From positions 1-35,363 of the forward strand of contig JAIEQA010000119.1 of the NCBI GenBank assembly GCA_019748095.1: a stretch of DNA of 35,363 nucleotides, given 5' to 3'. Made by a program: the position numbers and the translations under genes. Below, one piece after another: positions 14,861 through 23,239 of this stretch. The stretch comes from Caulobacteraceae bacterium. Lineage in GTDB: Bacteria; Pseudomonadota; Alphaproteobacteria; Caulobacterales; Caulobacteraceae. The notes under the pieces were generated by a model. That model saw nothing but the letters and a program-made list of their open reading frames with translations. It searched no databases and was not told the origin of the DNA. Within the stretch, counting starts at the first letter, position 1. Each line of letters begins with the position of its first letter.

Positions 14861-16417
14861 ATGTTGAAGCGCAAGGAATTCATCCTCGGGGCCGCCGTCG
14901 GCCTGACATTCGCGGCTGTCGCGACCGCCGGGGGTGTGATCGACTGGCCGGGGGCCAATGCCCAGGAGGTGTCCGGCCGGCTGGTGCCTTCCGCCGGTGC
15001 GTCTGCCCTTGCCTTCGCCCCGCCGCAGGGGGCCCCGCTCAGCTTCGCCGACATCTTCGACCAGGTCTCGCCGGCCGTGGTGCAGATCGATGTGGAGACC
15101 CGGGTCGAGCGTCCGCGTGGCCGCATGATCCCCATTCCGGGTTTCCCGCCCGGGTTCGGCTTTCAGGCTCCCCAGCCCGAGGCCGGCGAAGAGGAAGAGG
15201 CACCGACCGCCCAGGGGGCCGGCTCCGGCTTCTTCATCTCGGCCAACGGTTTCATCGTCACCAACAATCACGTTGTGGCCAATGCCACGAAGATCACCGT
15301 CAAGCTGTCCGACGGGCGTGAGCTTGAGGCGCGCCTGGTCGGCCGCGACGCCGACACCGATCTGGCGGTGATCAAGGTCGAGGGTTCGGACTTCAAGTTC
15401 GTCAGCTTCGAGGAGACGGCCGAGCCGCGCGTCGGCGACTGGGTCATCGCGGTCGGCAACCCGTTCGGCCTCGGCGGCACCGCCACGGCGGGCATCGTTT
15501 CGGCCCGGGCGCGTGAGATCGGCGACAGCTCGACGCCCTATACCGACTATCTGCAGATCGACGCCGCCATCAACCGGGGCAACTCCGGCGGGCCTACGTT
15601 CGACATCTACGGTCGGGTGATCGGCGTGAATTCGGCGATCTTCTCGCCCACCGGCGGCTCGGTCGGCATCGGCTTCGCCATTCCGGCGTCCATCGCCAAG
15701 TCGGTCACGGATCGCCTGATGAGCGGTCGCGCGATCGAGCGCGGCTATCTCGGCGCCACGATCAGTACAATCACTGACGAAGAGCGCGATGCCTACGGTT
15801 TCGCACCGGACTTTGAGGCCGCCTACATCGTCGATGTCACCGCCGGGGCACCGGCGGCTCGTGCCGGCCTCCAGATCGGCGACATCGTGACCTCGCTCAA
15901 CGGCCGCAAGATCACCTCGTCGACCGAGCTGACCCGCGCCGTCGGTCAGGCTGCACCGGGGGACAACCTTCGCCTCGAGATCATTCGTGAGGGCCGCCAG
16001 CAGGTCATCAACGTCCGCTCCGGCACGCGTCCGGCGGACATTCAGGCTGCCCAGAACGGCGGCAATCCCGATGAGCCGGAAAGCGCGCCCGATCGCCCGG
16101 CCGCAGCAGCCGGCGAGGTGGTCGAGGGCCTGACCGTAGCCCCGGTCACCGAGGCCCTGCGCACGCGCTACAGCCTGCCCGAGACCGTCAACGGTCTGGT
16201 CATCACCGCCGCAGCCCAGGGGTCCCGCGCGGCCCGTATAGGCTTCGAGCCCGGCATGGTCATCGTTCTGGCCGATCAGCGTCCGGTCCGCACCGCTGCT
16301 GACCTTCGGGCGGCCGTGGCCCGGGTGAAGGAAACGGGGCGCGACGGGATTGTCCTGCTCATCCGCACGGCTTCGGGCAACCGGCCGGTGGTGCTGCCGC
16401 TCGCGACGACCGAATAG
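14861..16417 (+). CDS. degP: DegP/HtrA-family periplasmic serine protease
   Basis: The 518-residue Do-family protease degrades or refolds damaged envelope proteins. It has an N-terminal export sequence (cleavage after about ANAQ, residue 35), then a trypsin-like domain with the triad His137 (TNNHVV), Asp167 (DADTDLAVIKV) and Ser242 (RGNSGGPTF). Two PDZ domains follow (about 290-385 and 415-510), the first containing GYLGATIS and GDIVTSLNGRKI. A Pro/Arg-rich and then Glu-rich insert (about 83-115) corresponds to the LA loop. ATG start at 14861. It is followed by a two-component pair, consistent with an envelope-stress function; co-regulation is inference. Confidence 0.95.
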   Translation: MLKRKEFILGAAVGLTFAAVATAGGVIDWPGANAQEVSGRLVPSAGASALAFAPPQGAPLSFADIFDQVSPAVVQIDVETRVERPRGRMIPIPGFPPGFGFQAPQPEAGEEEEAPTAQGAGSGFFISANGFIVTNNHVVANATKITVKLSDGRELEARLVGRDADTDLAVIKVEGSDFKFVSFEETAEPRVGDWVIAVGNPFGLGGTATAGIVSARAREIGDSSTPYTDYLQIDAAINRGNSGGPTFDIYGRVIGVNSAIFSPTGGSVGIGFAIPASIAKSVTDRLMSGRAIERGYLGATISTITDEERDAYGFAPDFEAAYIVDVTAGAPAARAGLQIGDIVTSLNGRKITSSTELTRAVGQAAPGDNLRLEIIREGRQQVINVRSGTRPADIQAAQNGGNPDEPESAPDRPAAAAGEVVEGLTVAPVTEALRTRYSLPETVNGLVITAAAQGSRAARIGFEPGMVIVLADQRPVRTAADLRAAVARVKETGRDGIVLLIRTASGNRPVVLPLATTE

Positions 16418-16449
16418 GCCGTAGCCTGAACAAGCCTTAACTCCCTAAG

Positions 16450-16479
16450 TCGCCGCCGATGGGATACCGTCGGCGGCGA
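16450..16479 (+). terminator. Strong hairpin between degP and the response regulator
   Basis: A perfect 10-bp stem (TCGCCGCCGA at 16450-16459 with TCGGCGGCGA at 16470-16479) encloses a 10-base loop. It is followed only by TTGTGATT, a weak T-tract. It starts 32 bases after the degP stop and ends 24 bases before the regulator's GTG. It may be a partial terminator or an mRNA-end-stabilising structure. Confidence 0.5.
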
Positions 16480-16503
16480 TTGTGATTCCGAGGGGGCTGA
16501 CCT

Positions 16504-17175
16504 GTGAAAATTCTTGTGGTCGAGGACGATGCAGAAGCCGCCCAGGCGATGGTGCGGGGCCTGACCGAGGCGGGCCATATCGCGGCCCATGCCATCGACG
16601 GGGCCTATGGCCTGCTGGAGGCCCAGAACGGCGGCTATGACGTCTATGTCGTCGACCGGATGATGCCCCGGCTGGACGGCATCGGCATGGTCGAGACCCT
16701 GAGGAAGAACGGCGACCAGACGCCGGTCCTGTTCCTGTCGGCCATGGGCGAGGTCGAGGACCGGATCGTGGGGCTGAAGGCCGGCGGCGACGACTATCTG
16801 GTCAAGCCCTATGCCTTTGCCGAACTGGTGGCCCGGGTCGAGGCCCTGTCGCGGCGGCGCGAGACCGGCGGGGTCCAGACCGTGCTCAAGGTTGGCGATC
16901 TGGAGATGAACCTGATCGCCCGCACCGTCTTCCGGGGCACGACGGAGATCGACCTTCAGCCGCGCGAATTCCAGCTGCTGGAGTTCCTGATGCGCCACGC
17001 CGGCCAGTCGGTGACCCGCACCATGCTGCTGGAGAAGGTGTGGGAATACCATTTCGACCCCCAGACCAATGTCATCGACGTCCACATCAGCCGCCTGCGC
17101 TCCAAGATCGACAAGGGCTTCGACAAGGCGATGCTGCAGACGGTCCGCGGCGCGGGGTACCGGCTGGAGGCCTAG
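16504..17175 (+). CDS. OmpR-family response regulator
   Basis: The 223-residue product has a receiver domain with acidic residues EDD (7-9), phospho-acceptor Asp51 in VVDRMMP, Ser79 at the switch position (LFLSAM) and Lys101 (LVKPY). A winged-helix DNA-binding domain (about 125-220) ends VHISRLRSKID and TVRGAGYRLE. These are OmpR/PhoB-type signatures. I use the GTG at 16504, giving MKILVVEDD; GAGGGGG lies upstream. The cognate kinase starts nine bases after its stop. Its place immediately after degP suggests an envelope role (inference). Confidence 0.94.
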   Translation: MKILVVEDDAEAAQAMVRGLTEAGHIAAHAIDGAYGLLEAQNGGYDVYVVDRMMPRLDGIGMVETLRKNGDQTPVLFLSAMGEVEDRIVGLKAGGDDYLVKPYAFAELVARVEALSRRRETGGVQTVLKVGDLEMNLIARTVFRGTTEIDLQPREFQLLEFLMRHAGQSVTRTMLLEKVWEYHFDPQTNVIDVHISRLRSKIDKGFDKAMLQTVRGAGYRLEA

Positions 17176-17184
17176 GCCGGCCCG

Positions 17185-18594
17185 ATGCGTCTTCCCTCCC
17201 TCTTCCGCCGCACGCCCTTCCGGCTGACGCTGCTGTTTCTGGCCCTGTTCGCGGCGGCGGCCAGCGCCATCCTGGCCTATGTGTACATTGCCTCGGCCCA
17301 GGAGGCCGAGGCACGCGCGGAGGCCGATGTGCGCGGCGAGCTGAAGACCCTGCTGGGCGTGTACGACAACCGCGGCGTCGATGCCCTGAACGTGGCATTG
17401 ATCGATCGGACCCTGACCCGAAGCGCCTATATCTATCAGCTGATCAACAAGGACGGGAGCCTGGGGACCGGCAGCCTCAATATCTCCCCTTTCGACGCCC
17501 CGTCGGCCACCGAGGAATGGACCACCTTCACCTTCACCGACACCGAAGCCGATGGTCGGGTGATCCGGCCGCAGGTGAGGGCTGTCCAGGTGAGGCTCGC
17601 GGGCGGCGAGGGCCTGATAGTCGGAGAGTCGATGGGCGACGCCGAGGCCTATCTGGGGCGGTTGACCCAGGCGTTGTGGATGGCGATGGGCATGGTGCTG
17701 TTGCTCGGCCTCGGCGGCGGCCTGCTGATCAGCCGCAATCTGGAACGATCAATGGGACGGCTCAACGCGGTCGTTGCGTCCGTGCAGGAAGGTGATCTGA
17801 AGTCCCGCGTGTCGGTGCGGAACTCCGGCGACGAACTGGACGAACTGGGTCAGGGGCTCAACCGCATGCTGGACCGGCTGGAAGGCTCCATGGCCTCTAT
17901 CCGCCATGCCGGCGACGCCATCGCCCACGACCTGCGCTCGCCCCTGACGCGGATGCGGGCCCGGCTGGAGGTCGCCCTGATCGACGCCGAGAGCGGCCGG
18001 GTCGACGGAACGGATGCGCTGCAGGTTGCACTGGAGGAGTCCGACGCCCTGCTGAAGACCTTCAACACCGTCCTCGCCATCGCCCGGCTCCAGGCGGCGG
18101 CAGGCCGGGCGCCGGACGCCGAGGTGTTTGACGCCGCCGACCTCGCCGCCGACATGGCCGAACTTTATGAGCCCGCCGCCGAGGACAAGGGGCTGGAGTT
18201 CTCGGCCGAGATCGAGAAGGGTCTGATGATTGACGGGGCGCGCCCCTTCCTCGCCCAGGCCCTGGCCAATGTCATCGACAATGCCATCAAGTATACGCCC
18301 CCGGGCGGGGCCGTGATGCTGCGCGCGCGCCGGCGCTCGTCGGGCGAGGTCGAATACTCGGTCACCGACACTGGCCCGGGCGTGCCGGAAGAGGATCGCG
18401 AGCGGGTCATCGAGCGGTTTGTGCGGCTGGACAACAGCCGCACCGAGGCGGGCTCGGGGCTGGGCCTGTCGCTGGTGGGTGCCGTTATGGAGGCCCATGC
18501 CGGACGGATCCAGCTGGACGACGGCCCGGGGGCCTGGGGCGGATCCGGACCGGGCCTGCGCGTGGCGCTGGTGCTGCCGCCGGCCGCAGAATGA
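17185..18594 (+). CDS. HAMP-containing sensor histidine kinase
   Basis: The 469-residue kinase has transmembrane helices at about 13-36 and 163-184, with a periplasmic domain of about 125 residues between them. A HAMP linker (about 180-235) follows, then the phosphorylated His248 in AHDLRSPLTRMR. The catalytic domain has NVIDNAIKYT (N box), VTDTGPGVP (G1) and GSGLGLSLVGAV (G2). It is the EnvZ/RstB-like partner of the regulator upstream. The ATG is at 17185. The stop overlaps the glnE start by four bases (ATGA), so kinase and GlnE translation are linked. Confidence 0.94.
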   Translation: MRLPSLFRRTPFRLTLLFLALFAAAASAILAYVYIASAQEAEARAEADVRGELKTLLGVYDNRGVDALNVALIDRTLTRSAYIYQLINKDGSLGTGSLNISPFDAPSATEEWTTFTFTDTEADGRVIRPQVRAVQVRLAGGEGLIVGESMGDAEAYLGRLTQALWMAMGMVLLLGLGGGLLISRNLERSMGRLNAVVASVQEGDLKSRVSVRNSGDELDELGQGLNRMLDRLEGSMASIRHAGDAIAHDLRSPLTRMRARLEVALIDAESGRVDGTDALQVALEESDALLKTFNTVLAIARLQAAAGRAPDAEVFDAADLAADMAELYEPAAEDKGLEFSAEIEKGLMIDGARPFLAQALANVIDNAIKYTPPGGAVMLRARRRSSGEVEYSVTDTGPGVPEEDRERVIERFVRLDNSRTEAGSGLGLSLVGAVMEAHAGRIQLDDGPGAWGGSGPGLRVALVLPPAAE

Positions 18595-21500
18595 TGGCCG
18601 ACGGGGCAGCTCTCGGGGGGCGGATCCGCCCGATTGGCCCGGTCGTGGACCAGGAGGCCGCCGGGCGTGCCCGCATGCGGCTGTCCGACCTCGCGGTTGC
18701 CGGTGGATGGGGCGAGGATCTGGACGGGGTCTGGCCGGCGCTGGAGGGCATGTTCGCCGCCTCGCCCTATCTGTTCGGCCTGGCCCGGCGCTGGCCCGAC
18801 GTGTTGCGCGACACCCTGGCCCGCGATGCCGATGCGCGGCTGGAGGACATCGCCGCCCGCACCATCGCCCTGACCGGCGGGGCGGACGACATGCGCTCAC
18901 CGCTGCGGCGGCTGAAGGCCGAGCTGCATCTGCTGACCGCCATCGCGGATCTGGGCGGTGTCTGGGATCTGGATCGGGTCACGGGCGCGCTGAGCCGGTT
19001 CGCCGATGTCGCCTCACGCGCCGCCCTCTCCGGAGTGGCCGAGGACCTCCGCCGGCGCGGCAAGCTCCTGACCGCCGCTGACGACAGCTGCGGCCCCATC
19101 CCCGGCCTGTTCGGCCTCGCCATGGGCAAGCACGGCGCGTTCGAGCTGAACTATTCCTCCGACATCGACCTCAGCCTGTTCTTTGACCCGGAGCGGCTGG
19201 CTCCCGTTCTGGCCGGGGGAACCGAAGCGCAGGGACTGATGAACCGGGTGGCCCAGGGCGTGGCCAGCCTGCTCAGCGAGCGCACCGCCGACGGCTATGT
19301 CTTTCGCGTCGACCTGCGCCTGCGACCCGATCCCTCGTCCACGCCGCCGGTTGTGGCTGTGCCCATGGCGCTGGATTACTATGAGTCCGTCGGCCAGAAC
19401 TGGGAGCGGGCGGCCTTCATCAAGGCGCGCGCCATATGCGGTGACTTCGGCGCGGCCGGTGAGTTCCTACAGGCGCTCACCCCCTTTGTCTGGCGCCGCA
19501 GCCTCGACTATCAGGCCGTGCTCGACATCCAGTCGATCAAGCGACAGATCCACGTCCACAAGACCGGTGAGGGACTGGACGCCGCCGGGGCCAATCTGAA
19601 ACTCGGGCGCGGCGGCATCCGTGAGATCGAGTTCTATGCCCAGACCCAGCAGCTGATTCTGGGCGGTCGCGATCCCTCGCTGCGCAGCGCCCGGACCGTG
19701 GAGGCGCTCGCCGCCCTGGTCGCCAGGGGTCACCTGCCCGCCGACGTCGCGGCCGAAATGACGGCGGCCTACATCGAGCTGCGCCGCCTCGAGCACCGGG
19801 TGCAGATGCTGGAGGACGAACAGACCCACATTCTGCCGGCCGATCCGGTGCGCCGTGCGGCCGTTGCGGCCCTGGCCGGGCAGGGCGATCTGGCCGCCTT
19901 CGATGCCGGGGTCGAGGCCCTGCTGCTGGGGGTCAACCAGCGCTATGGGGCCCTGTTCGAGGGCGGGGAGGAACTGTCCTCGCCCTTCGGCAGTCTGGTG
20001 TTCACCGGCGTCGACAACGACCCGGAGACCCTGGCCACGCTGCAGCGGATGGGGTTTTCCGAACCCGCCGGGGTCGCCGATACGATCCGGTCCTGGCATC
20101 ACGGCCGCATCCCGGCGACGCGGTCGGTGCGGGGGCGCGAACTGTTCACCCGCCTGGCCCCGCGCCTGCTGACGGCCCTGGCGCAGACGGGTGCGGCGGA
20201 CGCAGCCTTCCGCCGGTTTTCGGTCTTCTTCGCAGGCCTTGCGGCCGGGGTGCAGGTCCAGGCCCTGTTCCTGAACCAGCCCGAACTGTTCCAGCGGATC
20301 GTCGGGGTCATGGCCTTCGCCCCGCGGCTGGCCCGCACCCTCGGCCGCTATCCGGCTGCGCTCGATTCCATGCTGGACGCGCGGTTCGAGACCGAACTGG
20401 GGGTCAACACCGGCCTGTTCGAGCAGATGGCCGAGGAGGCCGAGGCTGCGGGTGATTTCGAGGGGGCCATGAATGCGGTCCGTCGCCTGCACCGCGAACA
20501 GGCCTTCCGGATCGGCATGCAGACGCTCAGCGGCCGCGTCGGGCCGGAGGCGGCGGGCAAGGGGTTCACCAACCTGGCCGATGCGGTGATGCGCACGCTG
20601 TCGGCAGCGGCGTTGCGCGAGACCGCGCGTCTGGCCGGGGCCATGCCGGGGGCGGTCGCTGTCATTGCGCTGGGCAAGGCCGGTTCCGGCGAGATGACCG
20701 CCGGGTCCGATCTGGACCTGATGACGGTCTATGACGCTCCACCCGAGGCGATCTCGGCAGGCAAGGGCTGGTCGGCCGACACCTTCTATGTCCGGTTCAC
20801 CCAGCGGCTGATTTCGGCCCTGTCGGCGCATACCGCCGAGGGCGGCCTGTACGAGGTCGACATGCGATTGCGCCCCTCGGGGTCGAAGGGGCCGGTGTCC
20901 GTGCCCCTGTCCGGCTTTCAGCGCTATTATGAGGGTGAGGCGGAGACGTGGGAGTTCATGGCCCTGACCCGGGCCCGGGTGGCCTGGGCCAGTGACCCGG
21001 AGTTTGCCACCCGGGTGACCGCGACCCTCGAGGCGGCCCTGCGCCGGCCCCGGCCGGGGGTGAAGGTGGCGGCCGAGGTCCGGGCGATGCGCGATCTGAT
21101 GGAGCGCGAGCGCAAGGCGCACGGCTTCTGGGATCTGAAACTGATTCCCGGCGGGCTGGTCGACGCGGAATTTGTGGGTCAGTTCCGCCAGCTGCAGGCG
21201 GCGGCCCGGAGCAAGCCGCTCGGCGTGTCCACGCTCGAACAACTGTCCGGCGACGCGGCGCTTCGGGACAGCTGGGCCCTGCATCAGGCTCTCAGCCAGT
21301 TGCTGGCCTGTGCTTTCGACGACCGGGGGGATCCAGAGGCGGAGTCCGCGACCTTCCGGGCCCGTCTGGCCGAGGCTGCAGGTGAGCGCGATTTTGCCCG
21401 TCTTCGGCGACGGCTGGAACAGGCCCGCCGGTCCGCCCGCAAGGCGTTTGATCGCATTCTGCCGGCCCCGCGCGACGGATCGGCCGGGCCCTCGCGTTAG
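18591..21500 (+). CDS. glnE: Bifunctional glutamine synthetase adenylyltransferase/adenylyl-removing enzyme
   Basis: The 969-residue product is close to the usual family length. It has two nucleotidyltransferase-fold domains. The N-terminal adenylyl-removase has GKHGAFELNYSSDIDLS (179-195, metal-binding Asp191 and Asp193), and the C-terminal adenylyltransferase has GKAGSGEMTAGSDLDL (Asp707 and Asp709). They are separated by helical regulatory regions. GlnE adds or removes AMP on glutamine synthetase in response to PII and glutamine. The ATG at 18591 overlaps the kinase stop; the ATG at 18594 is an alternative. Coupling to a degP-linked two-component pair is unusual functionally but may be positional only. 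Confidence 0.97.
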   Translation: MMADGAALGGRIRPIGPVVDQEAAGRARMRLSDLAVAGGWGEDLDGVWPALEGMFAASPYLFGLARRWPDVLRDTLARDADARLEDIAARTIALTGGADDMRSPLRRLKAELHLLTAIADLGGVWDLDRVTGALSRFADVASRAALSGVAEDLRRRGKLLTAADDSCGPIPGLFGLAMGKHGAFELNYSSDIDLSLFFDPERLAPVLAGGTEAQGLMNRVAQGVASLLSERTADGYVFRVDLRLRPDPSSTPPVVAVPMALDYYESVGQNWERAAFIKARAICGDFGAAGEFLQALTPFVWRRSLDYQAVLDIQSIKRQIHVHKTGEGLDAAGANLKLGRGGIREIEFYAQTQQLILGGRDPSLRSARTVEALAALVARGHLPADVAAEMTAAYIELRRLEHRVQMLEDEQTHILPADPVRRAAVAALAGQGDLAAFDAGVEALLLGVNQRYGALFEGGEELSSPFGSLVFTGVDNDPETLATLQRMGFSEPAGVADTIRSWHHGRIPATRSVRGRELFTRLAPRLLTALAQTGAADAAFRRFSVFFAGLAAGVQVQALFLNQPELFQRIVGVMAFAPRLARTLGRYPAALDSMLDARFETELGVNTGLFEQMAEEAEAAGDFEGAMNAVRRLHREQAFRIGMQTLSGRVGPEAAGKGFTNLADAVMRTLSAAALRETARLAGAMPGAVAVIALGKAGSGEMTAGSDLDLMTVYDAPPEAISAGKGWSADTFYVRFTQRLISALSAHTAEGGLYEVDMRLRPSGSKGPVSVPLSGFQRYYEGEAETWEFMALTRARVAWASDPEFATRVTATLEAALRRPRPGVKVAAEVRAMRDLMERERKAHGFWDLKLIPGGLVDAEFVGQFRQLQAAARSKPLGVSTLEQLSGDAALRDSWALHQALSQLLACAFDDRGDPEAESATFRARLAEAAGERDFARLRRRLEQARRSARKAFDRILPAPRDGSAGPSR

Positions 21501-21554
21501 AGGCTCTGCAGGGGGTTTCGGGGCGTGCATTGCATTGACCCCATGGAGACGCAG

Positions 21555-22163
21555 ATGAAAACGACTGTTCTGGCCGCCGGCGCAGCAATCGCCCTGGCTA
21601 CACTGACCGCAGGAACCGTCCTGGCGCAGACCGGGGCCCGCCCGGATCGGGGCCTGAGGGTCGATGCGGACAGCGATGGCCGCATCAGCCGCAGCGAGTT
21701 TGTTGATGGGCGGCTGGCCCGCCTGACCGCGGTCGACGCCAATCGGGATGGCGTGGTCACTCGGGAGGAACGGCAGTCCGCACACGACACCCGCCGGACG
21801 CAGCGCGTTTCGGCCCGGTTCGAGAGGCTCGACAAGGACGGCAACGGCACGCTTGACCGCGAGGAGTTCGCCGCCGCCGATGGAATGCGGGGCGAGCGTG
21901 CCGGTCGCGGCGGACGCCATGCCGGGGGTGGTCCCCGCGCCGGATATCGTGGTGGCCGCGGGGATCGCCCGGGGATGGCGGAGCCTGTCTCCATCGCCGA
22001 GGCCCAGACCCGGGTCAGCGCCATGTTCGATCGGCTCGACGCCGATCGCGACGGGTTCATTACCGCCGAGGAACGTCGCGCGGCCCGGACGGACATGCGG
22101 GACCAGCGCCGGGCCCGTCGCACGGCCGATCAACCGTCGCCTTCAGCGACCGCTTCGGAATAG
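21555..22163 (+). CDS. Secreted EF-hand calcium-binding protein
   Basis: The 202-residue product has a signal peptide (core 4-22, cleavage after about LAQ at 25) and four canonical 12-residue EF-hand loops at about 37-48, 61-72, 93-104 and 162-173. Each has the D-x-D/N-x-D-G pattern and a terminal Glu. A Gly/Arg-rich linker (about 113-140) separates loops three and four, and the tail is basic then Ser/Thr-rich. It probably binds calcium in the periplasm or outside the cell. I chose the ATG at 21555 because it begins the signal peptide (MKTTVLAAG) and has GGAGA upstream; an ATG at 21543 is possible. It directly precedes the ECF sigma gene. Confidence 0.92.
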   Translation: MKTTVLAAGAAIALATLTAGTVLAQTGARPDRGLRVDADSDGRISRSEFVDGRLARLTAVDANRDGVVTREERQSAHDTRRTQRVSARFERLDKDGNGTLDREEFAAADGMRGERAGRGGRHAGGGPRAGYRGGRGDRPGMAEPVSIAEAQTRVSAMFDRLDADRDGFITAEERRAARTDMRDQRRARRTADQPSPSATASE

Positions 22164-22171
22164 GGTCAATG

Positions 22172-22199
22172 GGGACGGTCGAGTCTGTTTGGCCGTCCC
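22172..22199 (+). other. Hairpin between the EF-hand and ECF sigma genes
   Basis: GGGACGG (22172-22178) and CCGTCCC (22193-22199) form a perfect 7-bp stem with a 14-base loop, 21 bases before the sigma factor's TTG. No T-run follows. It could be a weak terminator, an attenuator or a processing site that sets the ratio of EF-hand to sigma-factor mRNA. Confidence 0.4.
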
Positions 22200-22220
22200 G
22201 TCTGTCCGGAAGGGGAGCGC

Positions 22221-22802
22221 TTGGCTGCTGTCGACGATCCCGACGAGGATCTGGTGCGCCGTGTGGGGCAGGGGGACGCTGCGGCGATCCAGGCCATGGT
22301 GGCCCGCAAGCTGCCGCGCATGCTGACGCTCGCCTACCGGATGCTGGGCGATTCCGGCGAGGCCGAGGACGTCGCCCAGGAGGCCATGCTGCGCGCCTGG
22401 AAACAGGCCCCACGCTGGCGGCCGGGTCAGGCCCGCTTCGACACCTGGCTTCACCGGGTGGCCCTGAACCTGTGCTACGATCGCCTTCGGCGTCGGCGCG
22501 AGATACCCACCGAGACACCGCCCGATCGACCCGATCCCGGACCGGCCCCCGACCGGGGATTGCTGGCGGCGGAACTGGGCGTGCGCGTGGACCGGGCCCT
22601 TCAGGCCCTGCCGGAGCGCCAGCGCGAGGCCATCGTGCTGTGTCACTATCAGGAACTGACCAATATCGAGGCGGCCCGGTTGATGGCAGTCAGTATCGAG
22701 GCGCTGGAAAGTCTGCTCTCGCGGGGACGGCGTGCGCTTCGACGCACATTGTCCGATCTGGCCCCGGGCGCTGAAGCGGCAGGAAAGGGAGATCCGGAAT
22801 GA
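22221..22802 (+). CDS. ECF (sigma-70 family) RNA polymerase sigma factor
   Basis: The 193-residue product has region 2 (LTLAYRMLGDSGEAEDVAQEAMLRAWKQ in shortened outline: the AED-VAQE core, then FDTWLHRVALNLCYDRLRRRR). A Pro/Asp-rich linker follows, then region 4 (ALPERQREAIVLCHYQ, then NIEAARLMAVSIEALESLLSRGRRALR). There is no region 1 or 3, as expected for ECF factors. The TTG at 22221 is the best start: AGGGGAG lies five bases upstream and no ATG is nearby. The stop overlaps the next gene (ATGA at 22799), and that gene's product looks like its anti-sigma factor. Confidence 0.95.
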   Translation: MAAVDDPDEDLVRRVGQGDAAAIQAMVARKLPRMLTLAYRMLGDSGEAEDVAQEAMLRAWKQAPRWRPGQARFDTWLHRVALNLCYDRLRRRREIPTETPPDRPDPGPAPDRGLLAAELGVRVDRALQALPERQREAIVLCHYQELTNIEAARLMAVSIEALESLLSRGRRALRRTLSDLAPGAEAAGKGDPE

Positions 22803-23239
22803 AGACGCAACCCATGACCGAGGCCCGTTTTGTCGCCCTCGCCGAAGCCTGGGGCGGTGACCTGCGTCGCTGGCCGGCCGCAGAAGCGATGAGTGCAAAG
22901 CTCTGGGCCGACGCCCATCCGACCGCGGCGGCCCGGGCCCTGTTCGAGGCGCGCCAGACCGATGCCGTCCTGGATCTGGTGCCACGTCTGGCGGTGTCGT
23001 CGAGCCTGCGCGACCGGGTCATCGCCTCGGCGGCGGGCGTGGGCCTCAAGGCCCGAACGTCATGGCCGGGCCTGCGTCGCCTGCTCTGGATCGGGGGCGC
23101 GGGCTGGGTCGCCGCCGCGTGCGCCGGTGTCGTCTTCGGCGTGACGCTGAGCCGGAATCTGGCGGTCGAGCAACAGGTGGATCAGGTCCTCAACGAGGCT
23201 GTGGCACCGGCTCTGGACGATACGGAGTGGCTCAGTTGA
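22799..23239 (+). CDS. Probable membrane anti-sigma factor
   Basis: The 146-residue product has an N-terminal cytoplasmic helical region (EARFVALAEAWGGDLRRWP at 8-26), one transmembrane helix (about 96-117) and a short periplasmic tail (AVEQQVDQVLNEAVAP). Position supports an anti-sigma role: it overlaps the ECF sigma gene by four bases and is itself overlapped by a CnrX-like sensor gene. There is no zinc-binding HxxxCxxC motif, so it is not a ZAS-type anti-sigma factor; it is closer in layout to CnrY-like proteins. Sequence alone does not prove sigma binding. Confidence 0.7.
   Translation: MKTQPMTEARFVALAEAWGGDLRRWPAAEAMSAKLWADAHPTAAARALFEARQTDAVLDLVPRLAVSSSLRDRVIASAAGVGLKARTSWPGLRRLLWIGGAGWVAAACAGVVFGVTLSRNLAVEQQVDQVLNEAVAPALDDTEWLS

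Noticed and set aside
19467..22133. An 888-codon open frame on the minus strand opposite glnE and the EF-hand gene
   Set aside because: glnE and the EF-hand gene on the plus strand are certain, and the antisense reading is a Gly/Arg/Gln/Pro-rich product with no domain. Long antisense frames are expected at this GC content and codon bias.
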